DNA of 64,000 nt from Bordetella genomosp. 11 (GTDB lineage Bacteria > Pseudomonadota > Gammaproteobacteria > Burkholderiales > Burkholderiaceae_B): the NCBI RefSeq assembly GCF_002261215.1, contig NZ_NEVS01000001.1, forward strand, positions 1,116,001 through 1,180,000, read 5' to 3'. The first letter of the stretch is position 1, and every line of letters begins with the position of its first letter. Below the pieces are notes generated by a model, which saw nothing but the letters and a program-made list of their open reading frames with translations, searched no databases and was not told the DNA's origin. The position numbers and the translations under genes are program-made. Shown piece after piece: positions 16,862-30,328 of the stretch.

Positions 16862-17153
16862 CGGACCGGCCCCGCGTCGCGACGCACGCGACCGAGGCAG
16901 CGGCGGCGCAACCGTCCCGCCGCATCGCGGCCCCGGCGGTGTCGTTTCCGCAGCGCGCATCGCCGCGTTCCACGGCGATGCGCCGCGCGGCCGGTTCGCC
17001 GGTCGCCAATGCGACCGTGTAAAGAGCGTTGATTCAAAAGAAGTTTTCCGGCGCCTGCATGGCCGCCAATCGGTCCTGACCGCACTCTCCCGATGATATT
17101 CTGCCCGCCCACCCAAGCATGGGGCGGGGGCAGCATTCTCCTGGAGGCATGCG

Positions 17154-18596
17154 GTGAATATCTTTCGAACAAAAAATATAGACGCCATGATCGCGTCGAG
17201 TCGTGCGTCCGGAAACCTCAAGAAGGTGCTGGGTCCGTTCGATCTGGTCTTGATGGGAATCGGCGCGATCATCGGGACGGGCATATTCGTTTTGACCGGA
17301 ACGGGCGCGGTCACGGCGGGGCCCGCGCTGACCATTTCGTTCATCGTCGCGGCGCTGGCATGCGGATGCGCGGCATTCAGCTACGCGGAGTTCGCCTCCA
17401 CGGTACCCGTCACGGGGTCCATCTATGCCTACAGCTACGCGACGCTGGGCGAGTTCGTCGCCTGGATGATCGGCTGGGACCTGATACTGGAATACGGCTT
17501 CGCCACCTCGGCCGTTTCCGCCGGATGGTCCGGCTACTTCCAATCGCTGCTAAGGGGCTTCGGCCTTCACCTTCCCACGGTGCTTACCGCCGCGCCGGGC
17601 GCGCTGCCCGGTGTCCATACCTGGATGGACCTGCCCGCGATGCTGATCATGCTGGCGCTGACGGCCATGCTTTCGATCGGCGTCAAGGAGTCGACGCGCG
17701 TCAACAATGCCATGGTGGTCATCAAGGTTGCCGTGGTGCTGTTGTTCATCGTCGTGGGCGTGCATCACGTTCAGCCGGCGAACTGGCATCCCTTCGCTCC
17801 CTTCGGATATACGGGGATATTCAGCGCCGCGGCCCTGGTCTTCTTCGCGTTCATCGGCTTCGATGCGGTGACTTCCGCGGCGGAAGAAGTGGCGCGGCCG
17901 GAGCGGAGCCTGCCGATCGGCATCATCGGTTCGCTGATCGTGTGCACCGTGCTGTATGTGGCGGTGGCCGCCATCATGACCGGCATCGTGCCTTACCAGC
18001 GCTTCCTGGGCGTCAACGATCCGATAGCGCTGGCGCTGAACTACGCGAAGGAAACCTGGATCGCCGGCTTCGTGGACGTGGGCGCGATCCTGGGCATGAC
18101 GACGGTGATCCTGGTCATGACGTATGGACAGACGCGCATCCTCTACGCGATGTCACGCGACGGCCTGCTGCCGCGCCGGCTTTCGACGGTTCATCCGAAA
18201 TACGGCACGCCCTTTCTGGCGACCTGGGTCGTGGGCATACTTTTCGGCATCGTGGCCGGGTTCGTGCGCTTGAGCACCCTTGCCGAGTTGATCAATATCG
18301 GCACGCTCGCCGCGTTCAGCCTGATCTCGATTGCCGTCATCGTCCTGCGCAAGACGCGTCCGGAACTGCGTCGAGGCTTCCGTTGCCCTGGCGTGCCCGT
18401 CGTGCCGGCCCTGGCCGTGGTGGCGTGCGTGACGCTCATGACCTACCTGCAGCCGCTTACGTGGCTGGCCTTCGGTGTCTGGCTTGCCATCGGGCTGGTC
18501 GTCTATTTCGCCTACGCCCGGCATCATTCCCTGCTGAACCGGCAAGAACCCGTGTCCGAACCCCCCGCCCTGGCGGTGGGCGGCGAACGGCGGTGA
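17154..18596 (+). CDS. APC-family amino acid permease (cationic amino acid type)
   Basis: 480 residues with about twelve membrane segments. The first helix has GIGAIIGTGIFVLTG, the signature of amino acid/polyamine permeases, and helix 6 carries FFAFIGFDAVTSAAEEV. The N-terminal LKKVLGPFDLVLMGIG and the general plan match YfnA/CAT-type permeases. GTG 17154 follows GGAGG at 17141-17145. The substrate is probably an amino acid. A 292-base gap separates it from the dehalogenase and holds no gene. Confidence 0.9.
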   Translation: MNIFRTKNIDAMIASSRASGNLKKVLGPFDLVLMGIGAIIGTGIFVLTGTGAVTAGPALTISFIVAALACGCAAFSYAEFASTVPVTGSIYAYSYATLGEFVAWMIGWDLILEYGFATSAVSAGWSGYFQSLLRGFGLHLPTVLTAAPGALPGVHTWMDLPAMLIMLALTAMLSIGVKESTRVNNAMVVIKVAVVLLFIVVGVHHVQPANWHPFAPFGYTGIFSAAALVFFAFIGFDAVTSAAEEVARPERSLPIGIIGSLIVCTVLYVAVAAIMTGIVPYQRFLGVNDPIALALNYAKETWIAGFVDVGAILGMTTVILVMTYGQTRILYAMSRDGLLPRRLSTVHPKYGTPFLATWVVGILFGIVAGFVRLSTLAELINIGTLAAFSLISIAVIVLRKTRPELRRGFRCPGVPVVPALAVVACVTLMTYLQPLTWLAFGVWLAIGLVVYFAYARHHSLLNRQEPVSEPPALAVGGERR

Positions 18597-18610
18597 CCTG
18601 CAAAAGAACA

Positions 18611-18671
18611 ATGGCGGACCTGTCCGGGTCCGCCATCGAGGCAGTGGCGAGCGCCCGGGCAGGGCGCTCGC
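18611..18671. terminator. Two adjacent hairpins between permease and secF
   Basis: Hairpin one: ATGGCGGACC/GGTCCGCCAT (18611-18636, 6-base loop). Hairpin two: GCGAGCGCCC/GGGCGCTCGC (18647-18671, 5-base loop). Both stems are perfect 10-bp pairs and lie between convergent genes, so they probably end both transcripts, although neither has a long T run. Confidence 0.6.
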
Positions 18672-18672
18672 G

Positions 18673-18728
18673 GATCGTCCGTTAAAGATCGTCCATTAAG
18701 GATCGTCCGTTAGCGACCGTCCGTTAAT
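18673..18728. repeat. Four tandem 14-bp units next to secF stop
   Basis: Units begin at 18673, 18687, 18701 and 18715 and follow GATCGTCCGTTAAA with one to three changes each (GATCGTCCATTAAG, GATCGTCCGTTAGC, GACCGTCCGTTAAT). The array ends six bases before the secF stop. The units diverge slightly, so the array is not brand new. Confidence 0.85.
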
Positions 18729-18733
18729 CGTGC

Positions 18734-19663
18734 TCAGGCTACTTCAGGTCCATCTTTCTTCGCGGGCTTGACCAGGTCTTCGCGCTTCACGCCAAACCAC
18801 ATGGCCAGCGCGGCGGCCACGAAGACCGACGAATAGATACCGAACCAGATGCCGATGGTCAGCGCCATCGCGAAGTAGTGCAGGGTGGGGCCGCCGAAGA
18901 ACAGCATCGACAGCACCATCATCTGCGTGGATCCGTGCGTGATGATGGTGCGCGAAATTGTCTGCGTGATCGCGCCGTTGATGACCTCCGGCACGGAAGC
19001 CTTGCGCTGCTTGCGGAAGTTTTCGCGGATCCGGTCCATGATGACCACGGATTCGTTCACCGAATACCCCAGCACCGCCAGCACGCCGGCCAGCACCGAC
19101 AACGAGAATTCCCACTGGAAGAAGGCGAAGAACCCCAGGATGATGACCACGTCATGCAGGTTGGCGATGACGCCGGCCAGCGCGAACTTCCATTCGAAGC
19201 GGATGCCCAGGTAGACGACGATGCCCAGCACCACGAACAGCAGCGCCATCAAGCCGTTGTGCACCAGTTCCTGGCCCACCTGAGGCCCCACGTATTCCAC
19301 GCGGCGAAGCTCCACCGACGGATCGGCCGCCTTCAGTTCCTTCAGCACCGCGTCGCTTTGCGCGGACGAGGTCTGGCCCGTCTGCAGCGGCAGGCGGATC
19401 AGCACATCGCGCGAGGTGCCGAAATTCTGCACCTGGAAATCCGAGTAGCCGAGCTTGCCTACCGCGCTGCGCACCGAGTCCAGCTGCGCGGTCTGCGCGT
19501 AGTTGACTTCCATCACCGTGCCGCCGGTGAATTCGATCGACAGGTGGAAGCCGCGTGTCAGGATGAAGAAAACCGCGGCCAGGAAGGTCACCGCGCTGAT
19601 GATGTTGAGCACCAGCGCATGCCGCATGAACGGGATGGTGCGGTGAATGCGGAAGAATTCCAT
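18734..19663 (-). CDS. secF: Protein translocase subunit SecF
   Basis: 309 residues with six expected membrane segments and a periplasmic loop after the first. FHLSIEFTGGTVMEV near residue 38 and the SVNESVVIMDRIREN....R.. segment (about 198-218) are SecF signatures. SecF with SecD and YajC forms the proton-driven accessory complex of the Sec translocon. It follows secD by 39 bases. Last gene of the operon. Confidence 0.97.
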   Translation of the reverse strand: MEFFRIHRTIPFMRHALVLNIISAVTFLAAVFFILTRGFHLSIEFTGGTVMEVNYAQTAQLDSVRSAVGKLGYSDFQVQNFGTSRDVLIRLPLQTGQTSSAQSDAVLKELKAADPSVELRRVEYVGPQVGQELVHNGLMALLFVVLGIVVYLGIRFEWKFALAGVIANLHDVVIILGFFAFFQWEFSLSVLAGVLAVLGYSVNESVVIMDRIRENFRKQRKASVPEVINGAITQTISRTIITHGSTQMMVLSMLFFGGPTLHYFAMALTIGIWFGIYSSVFVAAALAMWFGVKREDLVKPAKKDGPEVA

Positions 19664-19702
19664 GTTTCGCCTTGCTTAGGGTTGGCCTTGGATATCGGGT
19701 CT

Positions 19703-21598
19703 TCAGGCCTTCGCCTTGGTGTCGCCGGACGGTTTCCATACCTGGCCGATCGAGACGCTGGCCAGCTTCTTGCGGCGGCCGTACCACAGGTTGGCCAGCG
19801 CGCGCACGCCCACGACCGACGAGAACATCGAGGTCAGGATGCCCAGGCAGTGCACCACCGCGAACCCGCGGATGGGGCCGGAGCCGAAGGCCAGCAGCGC
19901 CAGGCCGACGATCAGCGTCGTCAGGTTCGAGTCCAGGATGGTGCCCCACGCGCGCTCGAAGCCCTGGTGTATGGCCTGCTGCGGCGACGCTCCATTGCGC
20001 AGTTCTTCGCGTATCCGTTCGTTGATCAGCACGTTCGAGTCGATCGCCATCCCCAGTGTGAGGGCGATGGCGGCGATGCCGGGCAGGGTAAGCGTGGCCT
20101 GCAGCATGGACAGCACCGCGAGCAGCAGCAGTACGTTCACCGCCAGCCCGATGGTGGAGAAGACGCCGAACAGGCGGTAGTACAGGATGATGAAGACGGC
20201 GATCGCCAGGAAGCCGTACAGCGTGGACGCGAATCCCTTGGCGATGTTGTCCGCGCCCAGGCTGGGGCCGATCGTGCGTTCCTCGATGATGGACATCGGG
20301 GCGGCCAGCGCGCCGGCGCGCAGCAGCAGCGACGTATCGGCGGCTTCCTCGGCGGTCATGCTGCCGGAAATCTGCACCTGGCCGCCGGGGATTTCGCCGC
20401 GGATGACCGGCGCGGTGACCACTTCGCCCTTGCCGTTTTCGAACAGCAGGATGGCCATGCGCTTGCCCACGTTATCGCGCGTGACGTCGCGGAAGATGCG
20501 CGCGCCCTTGGCGTCCAGCGTCAGATGGACGGCCGGCTGCTGCGTCTGCGGGTCGCGGCCCGGCTGGGCGTCCTGAAGGTTTTCGCCGGTCAGGATGACC
20601 TGGCGGCGGACCAGGATGGGGCGGCCGTCGCGGTCGGTGTAGCGTTCCAGGCCGAAGGGGACGGTATTGGCGGCCAGCGCGGATTGCGCCGCCGGCGAAT
20701 CGTCCACCATGCGGATTTCCAGGGTGGCGGTGCGGCCCAGGAGTTCCTTGGCCTTGGCCACGTCCTGCACGCCGGGCAGCTGCACGACGATGCGGTCGTT
20801 GCCCTGCTGCTGGATGACGGGCTCGGCCACGCCCAGTTCGTTGATGCGGTTGTGCAGCGTGTTGATGTTCTGCGTCAGCGCGCTTTCCTGCACCCGGGTA
20901 ATCGAGGCCTGGCTGAGCGTGCCGACCAGTTGCGGCTTGGCGCCGTCGTTCTGGTCGACGAACTGCAGGTCCGGCATGCGCGTACGCAGGATCGAAACGG
21001 CCTTGTCGCGGCTATCGGCGTTGGCGAAGGTGGCGGTGATGGCCTGGCCCGTGCGGTCCACGCTGGCGCCGGCCACGTCCTGGTCGCGCAGCACGCTGCG
21101 GACATCGGCCGCCAGGGAGTCATAGCGGGCGCTCAGCGCGCCCTGCATGTCGATCTGCAGCAGGAAATACACCCCGCCGCGCAGGTCCAGGCCCAGGTAC
21201 ATCGGCTTGGGCTCGAACCAGCCCAGGGCGCGCATCCATGCAGGCGAGGCGGGCAGCAGGTTCAGCGCCACCGTGTAATGCGGGTCGCCGGGAACGGTAT
21301 TCAGGGTCTTGTCGAGCAGGTCGCGCGCCTGCAGCTGCTGGTCGGTGGACGAGAAGCGCGCGCGGATGGTGCCCAGCGGGCCGTTTTGCTCGTAGAAAGC
21401 GCCAACGGTGGGGATTTTGGCCTGGGCCAGGATCTGTTCGACCGTGCCGAGCAGGGCGTTGTCGACCTTGACCGTCGCCTTCGCGCTGGAAATCTGCACC
21501 GCGGGGGATTCGCCGTAGAAATTGGGCAGCGTGTACAGCAGGCCGATGACGACCGCGATCAGGACCGTAAGGTATTTCCAGAGGGGATAGCGGTTCAT
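19703..21598 (-). CDS. secD: Protein translocase subunit SecD
   Basis: 631 residues. An N-terminal membrane helix is followed by the GLDLRGGVYFLLQ motif (about residue 136), the large periplasmic P1 domain, and a C-terminal RND-like membrane block with ALTLGMAIDSNVLINERIREE. The length fits proteobacterial SecD. It lies about 100 bases after yajC in the queA-tgt-yajC-secD-secF order. Confidence 0.97.
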   Translation of the reverse strand: MNRYPLWKYLTVLIAVVIGLLYTLPNFYGESPAVQISSAKATVKVDNALLGTVEQILAQAKIPTVGAFYEQNGPLGTIRARFSSTDQQLQARDLLDKTLNTVPGDPHYTVALNLLPASPAWMRALGWFEPKPMYLGLDLRGGVYFLLQIDMQGALSARYDSLAADVRSVLRDQDVAGASVDRTGQAITATFANADSRDKAVSILRTRMPDLQFVDQNDGAKPQLVGTLSQASITRVQESALTQNINTLHNRINELGVAEPVIQQQGNDRIVVQLPGVQDVAKAKELLGRTATLEIRMVDDSPAAQSALAANTVPFGLERYTDRDGRPILVRRQVILTGENLQDAQPGRDPQTQQPAVHLTLDAKGARIFRDVTRDNVGKRMAILLFENGKGEVVTAPVIRGEIPGGQVQISGSMTAEEAADTSLLLRAGALAAPMSIIEERTIGPSLGADNIAKGFASTLYGFLAIAVFIILYYRLFGVFSTIGLAVNVLLLLAVLSMLQATLTLPGIAAIALTLGMAIDSNVLINERIREELRNGASPQQAIHQGFERAWGTILDSNLTTLIVGLALLAFGSGPIRGFAVVHCLGILTSMFSSVVGVRALANLWYGRRKKLASVSIGQVWKPSGDTKAKA

Positions 21599-21700
21599 GG
21601 CCGGCTACTGATTTTGACGAATGACGGTTGAGGCAAAAGGCCGGGGGCACTGCGGGATTGCCCGGGCGGCATGTGCATCGCCCGGGCCACACTCGGACGC

Positions 21701-22042
21701 TTACAGCGCCTTGATGGTTCCCTTGGGCAGTACGGTGGAGACGGCGGATTTCTGGACGACCACTTCCACCGGCTTGTCGCCGCTTTCGGCGATCTCCACG
21801 GTGATATAGGTATCCGTGACACGGGTCACCTTGCCCAGCACGCCGCCGGCGGTGACGACTTCGTCGCCTTTGCTCAGCGCGGCCAGCAGGTTCCGGTGCT
21901 CTTTCTGGCGCTTCATCTGGGGCCGGATCATCAGGAAATACAGAATGACGAACATCAAGACGATGGGCAGGATGTTCATCAGCGCGCTTTCGGTGGCGGC
22001 TGCTTGGGCGACGACAACGCCTAGGGTGTCGGTAAAGGACAT
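21701..22042 (-). CDS. yajC: Sec translocase accessory subunit YajC
   Basis: 113 residues: one N-terminal membrane helix (ILPIVLMFVILYFLMIRPQMKR pattern, about residues 23-44) and a small soluble domain with LSKGDEVVTAGGVLGKV, as in all YajC proteins. AGGAGA lies just before the ATG. Upstream on this strand is a perfect GGATCCGC-CGC-GCGGATCC inverted repeat (22058-22076). Confidence 0.96.
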   Translation of the reverse strand: MSFTDTLGVVVAQAAATESALMNILPIVLMFVILYFLMIRPQMKRQKEHRNLLAALSKGDEVVTAGGVLGKVTRVTDTYITVEIAESGDKPVEVVVQKSAVSTVLPKGTIKAL

Positions 22043-22057
22043 CGGGTTCTCCTGAAG

Positions 22058-22076
22058 GGATCCGCCGCGCGGATCC
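22058..22076. repeat. Inverted repeat in the yajC leader
   Basis: Perfect 8-base arms GGATCCGC and GCGGATCC around CGC, 16 bases before the yajC start. It lies in a 200-base tgt-yajC gap that otherwise holds no gene. It could pause transcription between tgt and yajC. Confidence 0.5.
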
Positions 22077-22244
22077 GGTTATTGGGTTTTTGGTCTGATT
22101 TTGCGTTTTTTCGCGAGCCTGCGCATGGAGGGCAGCCCGCTATTGTATCGGAGCCGCCCGCGGGGGAAAGCCTCGTCCCCCCAGGAGCGGCATCGCCGGC
22201 CGCCGGGCGGGCGCGGCGCGCCCCGGCGGCGGCCGGACACGCCG

Positions 22245-26036
<3,792 letters not shown>

Positions 26037-26078
26037 GCGCCCGGCTACGATTCGACCCATCGATATCGGAGAACCGCA

Positions 26079-26717
26079 ATGCCCGTGCACGAAATACGTC
26101 ATCCGCTGATCCGCCACAAGCTGGGCATCATGCGCCGCGCCGACCTGAGCACCAAAAGTTTCCGTGAGCTATCCCAGGAAGTCGCCGCCCTGCTTACCTA
26201 CGAGGCATGCAAGGACCTGCCCCTCGAACCGTGCCAGATACAGGGCTGGAGCGGCACCGTGGACGTGGAAAAGCTGGCCGGCAAGAAGATCACCGTGGTG
26301 CCCATCCTGCGGGCCGGCATCGGCATGCTCGACGGGGTGCTGACGCTGGTGCCCGGCGCGAAGGTCAGCGTGGTGGGGCTGGCGCGCAACGAGGAAACCC
26401 TGCAGGCCCATACCTATCTGGAGCGTCTGGTCGCCGAGCTGGACCAGCGCGTGGCGCTGATCGTGGACCCGATGCTCGCGACCGGCGGCTCGATGTGCGC
26501 GACCATCGATATGCTCAAGCGCGCCGGCTGCCGCGACATCCGCGCGCTGGTGCTTGTGGCCGCGCCCGAAGGCATCGCGCGGCTCGACCGGGAGCATCCC
26601 GACGTCCAGGTCTATACGGCGTCGATCGACCAGGGCCTGAACCAGGACGGCTACATCATCCCCGGCCTGGGCGACGCCGGCGACCGCATTTTCGGCACCC
26701 GCCAGACCGCCGAATAG
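26079..26717 (+). CDS. upp: Uracil phosphoribosyltransferase
   Basis: 212 residues, the normal length. It makes UMP from uracil and PRPP in pyrimidine salvage. The PRPP-binding loop is seen in [13 protein letters not shown] (about 127-139), and the C-terminal uracil-binding stretch is [12 protein letters not shown]. It follows dacB by 42 bases in the same direction. A small hairpin (CGCCTGG-CCG-CCAGGCG, 26720-26736) follows the stop. Confidence 0.97.
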   Translation: MPVHEIRHPLIRHKLGIMRRADLSTKSFRELSQEVAALLTYEACKDLPLEPCQIQGWSGTVDVEKLAGKKITVVPILRAGIGMLDGVLTLVPGAKVSVVGLARNEETLQAHTYLERLVAELDQRVALIVDPMLATGGSMCATIDMLKRAGCRDIRALVLVAAPEGIARLDREHPDVQVYTASIDQGLNQDGYIIPGLGDAGDRIFGTRQTAE

Positions 26718-26719
26718 GC

Positions 26720-26736
26720 GCCTGGCCGCCAGGCGG
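26720..26736. terminator. Small hairpin between upp and cysG
   Basis: CGCCTGG, loop CCG, CCAGGCG directly after the upp stop and before the end of convergent cysG. It is short and without a T run, so a weak terminator at best. Confidence 0.4.
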
Positions 26737-26762
26737 AAACGCGGCTCCCGCCCGGCTCGCCT

Positions 26763-28178
26763 TCACCCGGCCGTCGCGGCGGCCATGCCGTCGATATGTT
26801 CCCCGAACCAGTGCAGCTCGTTGGCCAGTGCGGCCACGCTGCCGACGATCAGCAGGGCGGGCGCGTGGATGGCATGCGCCCGTGCCAGCTCCGCCAGGTC
26901 TTCCAGCCGTCCGGTCAGTACCCGCTGTTCGGGCCGGCTGCCGTTTTCCACCAGGGCGAAGGGCGTATCGGCCGGCCGGCCGTGTTCCCGTAGCCCCCGC
27001 GACAGCGGCTCCAGCTGGCCGACGCCCATATAGAACGCCAGGGTCTGGTTACCGGCGGCCAGCGCCGCCCAATCCGGGGCGGCGGCATCGTCGCGGCAAT
27101 GCGCGGTGATCAGGTGCAGGGACTGGGCGTGGTCCCGGTGCGTCAGCGGAATGCCGGCGTGCGCCGCGCAGGCCAGCGCCGCCGTTACTCCGGGCACCAC
27201 TTCGTAGGGTACGCCGTGGGCGCGCAGGTGCTGCAGCTCCTCGCCGCCCCGCCCGAAAATGAACGCATCGCCGCCCTTGAGCCGCACCACGCGCCGCCCG
27301 TGCCGCGCCTGCTCGACCATCAAGGCGTGGATGCGTGCCTGCGTGGCGGCGTGATCTTCGCCCGGGCGCTTGCCCACGTCGATGCGTTCGGCGTCGCGCC
27401 GCGCCAGCGAGAGGATCCCGTCGCCGACCAGGCGGTCGTACAGGATGACGTCGGCTTCGTTCAAGGCCCGCAACGCCTTGAGCGTCAGCAGGCCGGGGTC
27501 GCCGGGGCCGGCACCCACCAGCACTACACTGCCGGCCGGCGTTTGCTGGGGTTGCGCCAGGGCGGTTTCCAGGGCCTGCGCGGCCTGCTCCGGCCGAGCC
27601 TGCCGCAGCAGCGCCGCAACGGGGCCGTCCAGCAGGCGGTCGTAGAAGCGTCGCCGGGCGCCGAGGTCCGGCAGCCGTTCCCGGATGCGGGTGCGGTAGC
27701 GCGCCGCCAGCTCGGCCAGCGGACCCAGCGCGTGATCGAACATCGATTCGATGCGTTCCCGCAGCCGCCTGGCCAGTACCGGGGCCACGCCGGAAGAAGA
27801 AATCGCCACGATGAGCGGCGACCGGTCGACGATGGACGGCACCTGGAAAGAAGACAGGGCGGGATCGTCCACCACATTGGCCAGGATGCGGCGCGCCCCG
27901 GCTGCCGCGGCCACCTGCGCATTGACCTGGGCGTCATCGGTGGCCGCTACCACCAGCCAGGCGTCGTCCAGCCAGCCATCGTGGAAGCGTCCTGCCAGGT
28001 GGGCCACTTTGCCGTCCCGGACCATGGCTGACAGCTCGGCATTCAATTCCGGCGCGCCCACGCGTACGAACGCGCCGGCCTCCAGCAACGCTTGGGCCTT
28101 GCGCGCGGCGACGGCGCCGCCGCCTACCACCAGCACCAGGCGCTGGTTCAGGTCGGCAAACAGGGGAAATAGCTTCAT
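26763..28178 (-). CDS. cysG: Siroheme synthase CysG (trifunctional)
   Basis: 471 residues. The N-terminal part is precorrin-2 dehydrogenase/ferrochelatase ([18 protein letters not shown]-binding); the C-terminal part is uroporphyrinogen-III C-methyltransferase ([15 protein letters not shown], then [14 protein letters not shown]). Together they turn uroporphyrinogen III into siroheme for sulfite and nitrite reductase. The length and domain order fit fused CysG. Confidence 0.95.
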   Translation of the reverse strand: MKLFPLFADLNQRLVLVVGGGAVAARKAQALLEAGAFVRVGAPELNAELSAMVRDGKVAHLAGRFHDGWLDDAWLVVAATDDAQVNAQVAAAAGARRILANVVDDPALSSFQVPSIVDRSPLIVAISSSGVAPVLARRLRERIESMFDHALGPLAELAARYRTRIRERLPDLGARRRFYDRLLDGPVAALLRQARPEQAAQALETALAQPQQTPAGSVVLVGAGPGDPGLLTLKALRALNEADVILYDRLVGDGILSLARRDAERIDVGKRPGEDHAATQARIHALMVEQARHGRRVVRLKGGDAFIFGRGGEELQHLRAHGVPYEVVPGVTAALACAAHAGIPLTHRDHAQSLHLITAHCRDDAAAPDWAALAAGNQTLAFYMGVGQLEPLSRGLREHGRPADTPFALVENGSRPEQRVLTGRLEDLAELARAHAIHAPALLIVGSVAALANELHWFGEHIDGMAAATAG

Positions 28179-28481
28179 GGCGGGTGCGGAGGAGGGAGCG
28201 GCACGAGCCCATTTCCGCGATGCGGCATGGGCAGGGCCTCCATTCTAGGAAGCCGGCTTCCAGCGTGGAACGAAGATGTGGGTATGTTTATATAAACAAA
28301 AGAAATATTTGTGTAGGGTTTTATGTCCGGGCGGCATATGCGGCGCGCGGTCCGCATGCGGGCCCGGCACGCGCCGGAGTCGGCCGCGGCAGGCGGATGC
28401 GGGGCGAACAGGTGGGCGCGCGCCCCGCGTGGCGCGGTGTAGTATCGATGCACCCGCCCGTTCCCATGGGCGGCCGTTTCG
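28179..28481. promoter_or_regulatory. Divergent promoter region with AT-rich palindrome
   Basis: This 303-base gap lies between cysG (leftward) and the secreted protein gene (rightward). It contains a sharply AT-rich patch (about 28280-28325) in otherwise GC-rich DNA. Inside is TGTTTATATAAACA (28285-28298), a perfect 14-base palindrome and so a good operator candidate. Which of the two genes it controls cannot be told; nothing else recognisable is present. Confidence 0.5.
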
Positions 28482-29309
28482 ATGAGGTCTCCAATCGTGT
28501 ATCCGCATTCTCCTCATGACGCCGCGCCGGCCTGCCTCCCGTCGCCGGGGCGTTCTACGCTGCGGAAGCCGCCGCGCGCGGCGGCTGTTCCGGTGTACGG
28601 TGCTCTGGCCGCCATCGCCATGCTGCTGGCCGCCGGCAACGCGCAAGCCGGCGTCTGCGATGCCCAATTCATCCGCAACGGCGGACAGGTGCAGTTGACG
28701 GGCTCCGGCAACTTGCAACTGGGCGCCGACCTGGCGTTTGCTGACGTAACCAAAAGCAATGGCGAAAACTGCCGCGCCCGGGTCACCGGCGTGGCCACGT
28801 TCTCCTATGCCGGCCTGCCGCCGGGCAAGTCCAGGCTGGACTATCTGATGACCGTCCACAACGGGCAGGCCAGTTTCGTGCGCTACGAAAGCGCCGGCGA
28901 AAGACCCGTGTCGGAAGGGCAGTTCGACCTGCGCATGCTGGGCCTGTTCGCCTACGACGGCAAAATCAGCGGGCCGGGCCAGAAACTGCCGGGCGCGAAC
29001 TTCCGCCTGAATATCGGCAAAGAGGCCCCTGTGGGAGGGACGCCCAGTACCACCGTGCGCATCGGCCAGAAGACGGTCGGCACGCGACGCACGATGGATA
29101 CGGCGCTCGGCAAGCAATCCTGCTGGCCGATTTCCTATCGGCGCGATACCGATCCGACCATGGCGACCTTCAAGGGCTTGACCATCCCCATCCCGGCGTT
29201 GAATACCACCGTCACCGATTGGTATTGCCCCGCCGTCAACCTGGTGATGAAGCAGGACATCGACCAGCAGGGCATTAAATCCGCCGTCGAAATAACCCAG
29301 ATCAAATAA
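28482..29309 (+). CDS. Secreted protein of unknown function
   Basis: 275 residues. A long, basic N-terminus precedes a hydrophobic segment ending ANAQA-like (AAGNAQAG, about residues 51-58), which looks like a signal peptide, so the true start may be later than ATG 28482 (GTG 28497 is a choice). The mature part is rich in beta-prone sequence, has cysteines near its start, middle and end, and ends VEITQIK. I do not recognise a family. Nothing in the neighbours tells a function. Confidence 0.6.
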   Translation: MRSPIVYPHSPHDAAPACLPSPGRSTLRKPPRAAAVPVYGALAAIAMLLAAGNAQAGVCDAQFIRNGGQVQLTGSGNLQLGADLAFADVTKSNGENCRARVTGVATFSYAGLPPGKSRLDYLMTVHNGQASFVRYESAGERPVSEGQFDLRMLGLFAYDGKISGPGQKLPGANFRLNIGKEAPVGGTPSTTVRIGQKTVGTRRTMDTALGKQSCWPISYRRDTDPTMATFKGLTIPIPALNTTVTDWYCPAVNLVMKQDIDQQGIKSAVEITQIK

Positions 29310-29455
29310 AGCCGCGTTGCATCGTGGCATGCTCTTACGGTCCGCGGCATGCCGCCGCGGACGTAGCAGTCGGTAGCAATAGGGGGCTTGAGGCAAAGCC
29401 CCGCTGGTATCATTGTTTCCGTCCAGGACATGCAACACAAGAAAAGGGAACGAAC

Positions 29456-29770
29456 ATGAACGCGACATCTTCCGAAAACGCTAAAGAGAACCTGATCGAC
29501 AGCGTCAAGAGCAGCCTGAACGATGCGGAAAGCCTGCTGCGCGAAGCCGCCGCGAGTACCGGCGACAAGGCCGCCGAACTGCGCGACCGCGCCATGACCT
29601 CGCTCAAGCGCACCCGCGAGACGCTCTACGAGGTGCAGGACGCGGTGGTCGAACGCGGCCGCAAGGCGGCCCGGGCAACGGACGACTACGTCCATGACAA
29701 TCCCTGGCAGGCTATCGGCATCGCTGGCCTGACCGGCTTGCTGCTCGGTCTGCTGATCAGCCGCCGCTAA
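29456..29770 (+). CDS. DUF883 protein (ElaB/YqjD/YgaM family)
   Basis: 104 residues. The first 75 form amphipathic helices, and the C-terminus is a single membrane helix with the glycine-rich pattern IAGLTGLLLGLLISRR that anchors ElaB and YqjD to the inner membrane. E. coli relatives bind ribosomes at the membrane in stationary phase. It is followed by YqjE-like and YqjK-like genes, as in E. coli. Start ATG 29456, with AAAAGGGA nine bases upstream. Confidence 0.9.
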   Translation: MNATSSENAKENLIDSVKSSLNDAESLLREAAASTGDKAAELRDRAMTSLKRTRETLYEVQDAVVERGRKAARATDDYVHDNPWQAIGIAGLTGLLLGLLISRR

Positions 29771-29872
29771 GGCAACGGGGCGTCCGGCAGCGCCTGTGAA
29801 CCGCCGCGCCCCGCGCCCGGCTGCACCGCTTTCATGCGGCGCGGGTGGCGCGGAGCGCAATGGAATACTCAT

Positions 29873-30328
29873 ATGCCTTTACGCAAATCCCTGCTCGGTG
29901 TCGCCTCCAGCCTGGTTGAATTGGGGCGCACGCGTTTCGAGCTGCTGGCGCTGGAAGCGTCCGCGGAGAAAGGCCGGCTGCTGAAGCTGCTGGGCTGTTC
30001 CTTCGCGGCCCTGCTGTTCCTGACCCTGGCCGTGCTGGTGTTCTCGATCCTGGTGGCCGTGTATTTCTGGCCTACCGATGAACGCTACATGGCGCTCGGG
30101 GCGCTGGCGGCTGTCTATGCCGTGCTGGGCGTGGTTCTTCTCTTCATCGTGCGCCGCACCTTGACGACGGGCCCCGCGCCCTTCGCGGCCACGCTGGAAG
30201 AACTGGCGCGCGACGCCCAATTACTGGACCATCTGCGCATCAAGGCGCAAGAGGAAGAAGAAGCGGAGCGGCGCGCCGAAGCGGCGCGCGAGGCCCGCGC
30301 CGCCCGCCGCCGGGAGCCCGCGCCATGA
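29873..30328 (+). CDS. YqjE-like inner membrane protein
   Basis: 151 residues, two membrane helices (about 41-65 and 74-98), then a charged coil ending in an Arg/Ala/Glu-rich tail. The fold is that of the phage-holin superfamily III/YqjE group. It lies between the DUF883 gene and the YqjK-like gene, the same order as yqjD-yqjE-yqjK. The stop overlaps the next start by four bases. Function is not known. Confidence 0.82.
   Translation: MPLRKSLLGVASSLVELGRTRFELLALEASAEKGRLLKLLGCSFAALLFLTLAVLVFSILVAVYFWPTDERYMALGALAAVYAVLGVVLLFIVRRTLTTGPAPFAATLEELARDAQLLDHLRIKAQEEEEAERRAEAAREARAARRREPAP

Noticed and set aside
18597..18733. CRISPR-like repeats next to secF
   Set aside because: The 14-base units are directly adjacent with no spacers, so this is a simple tandem repeat.
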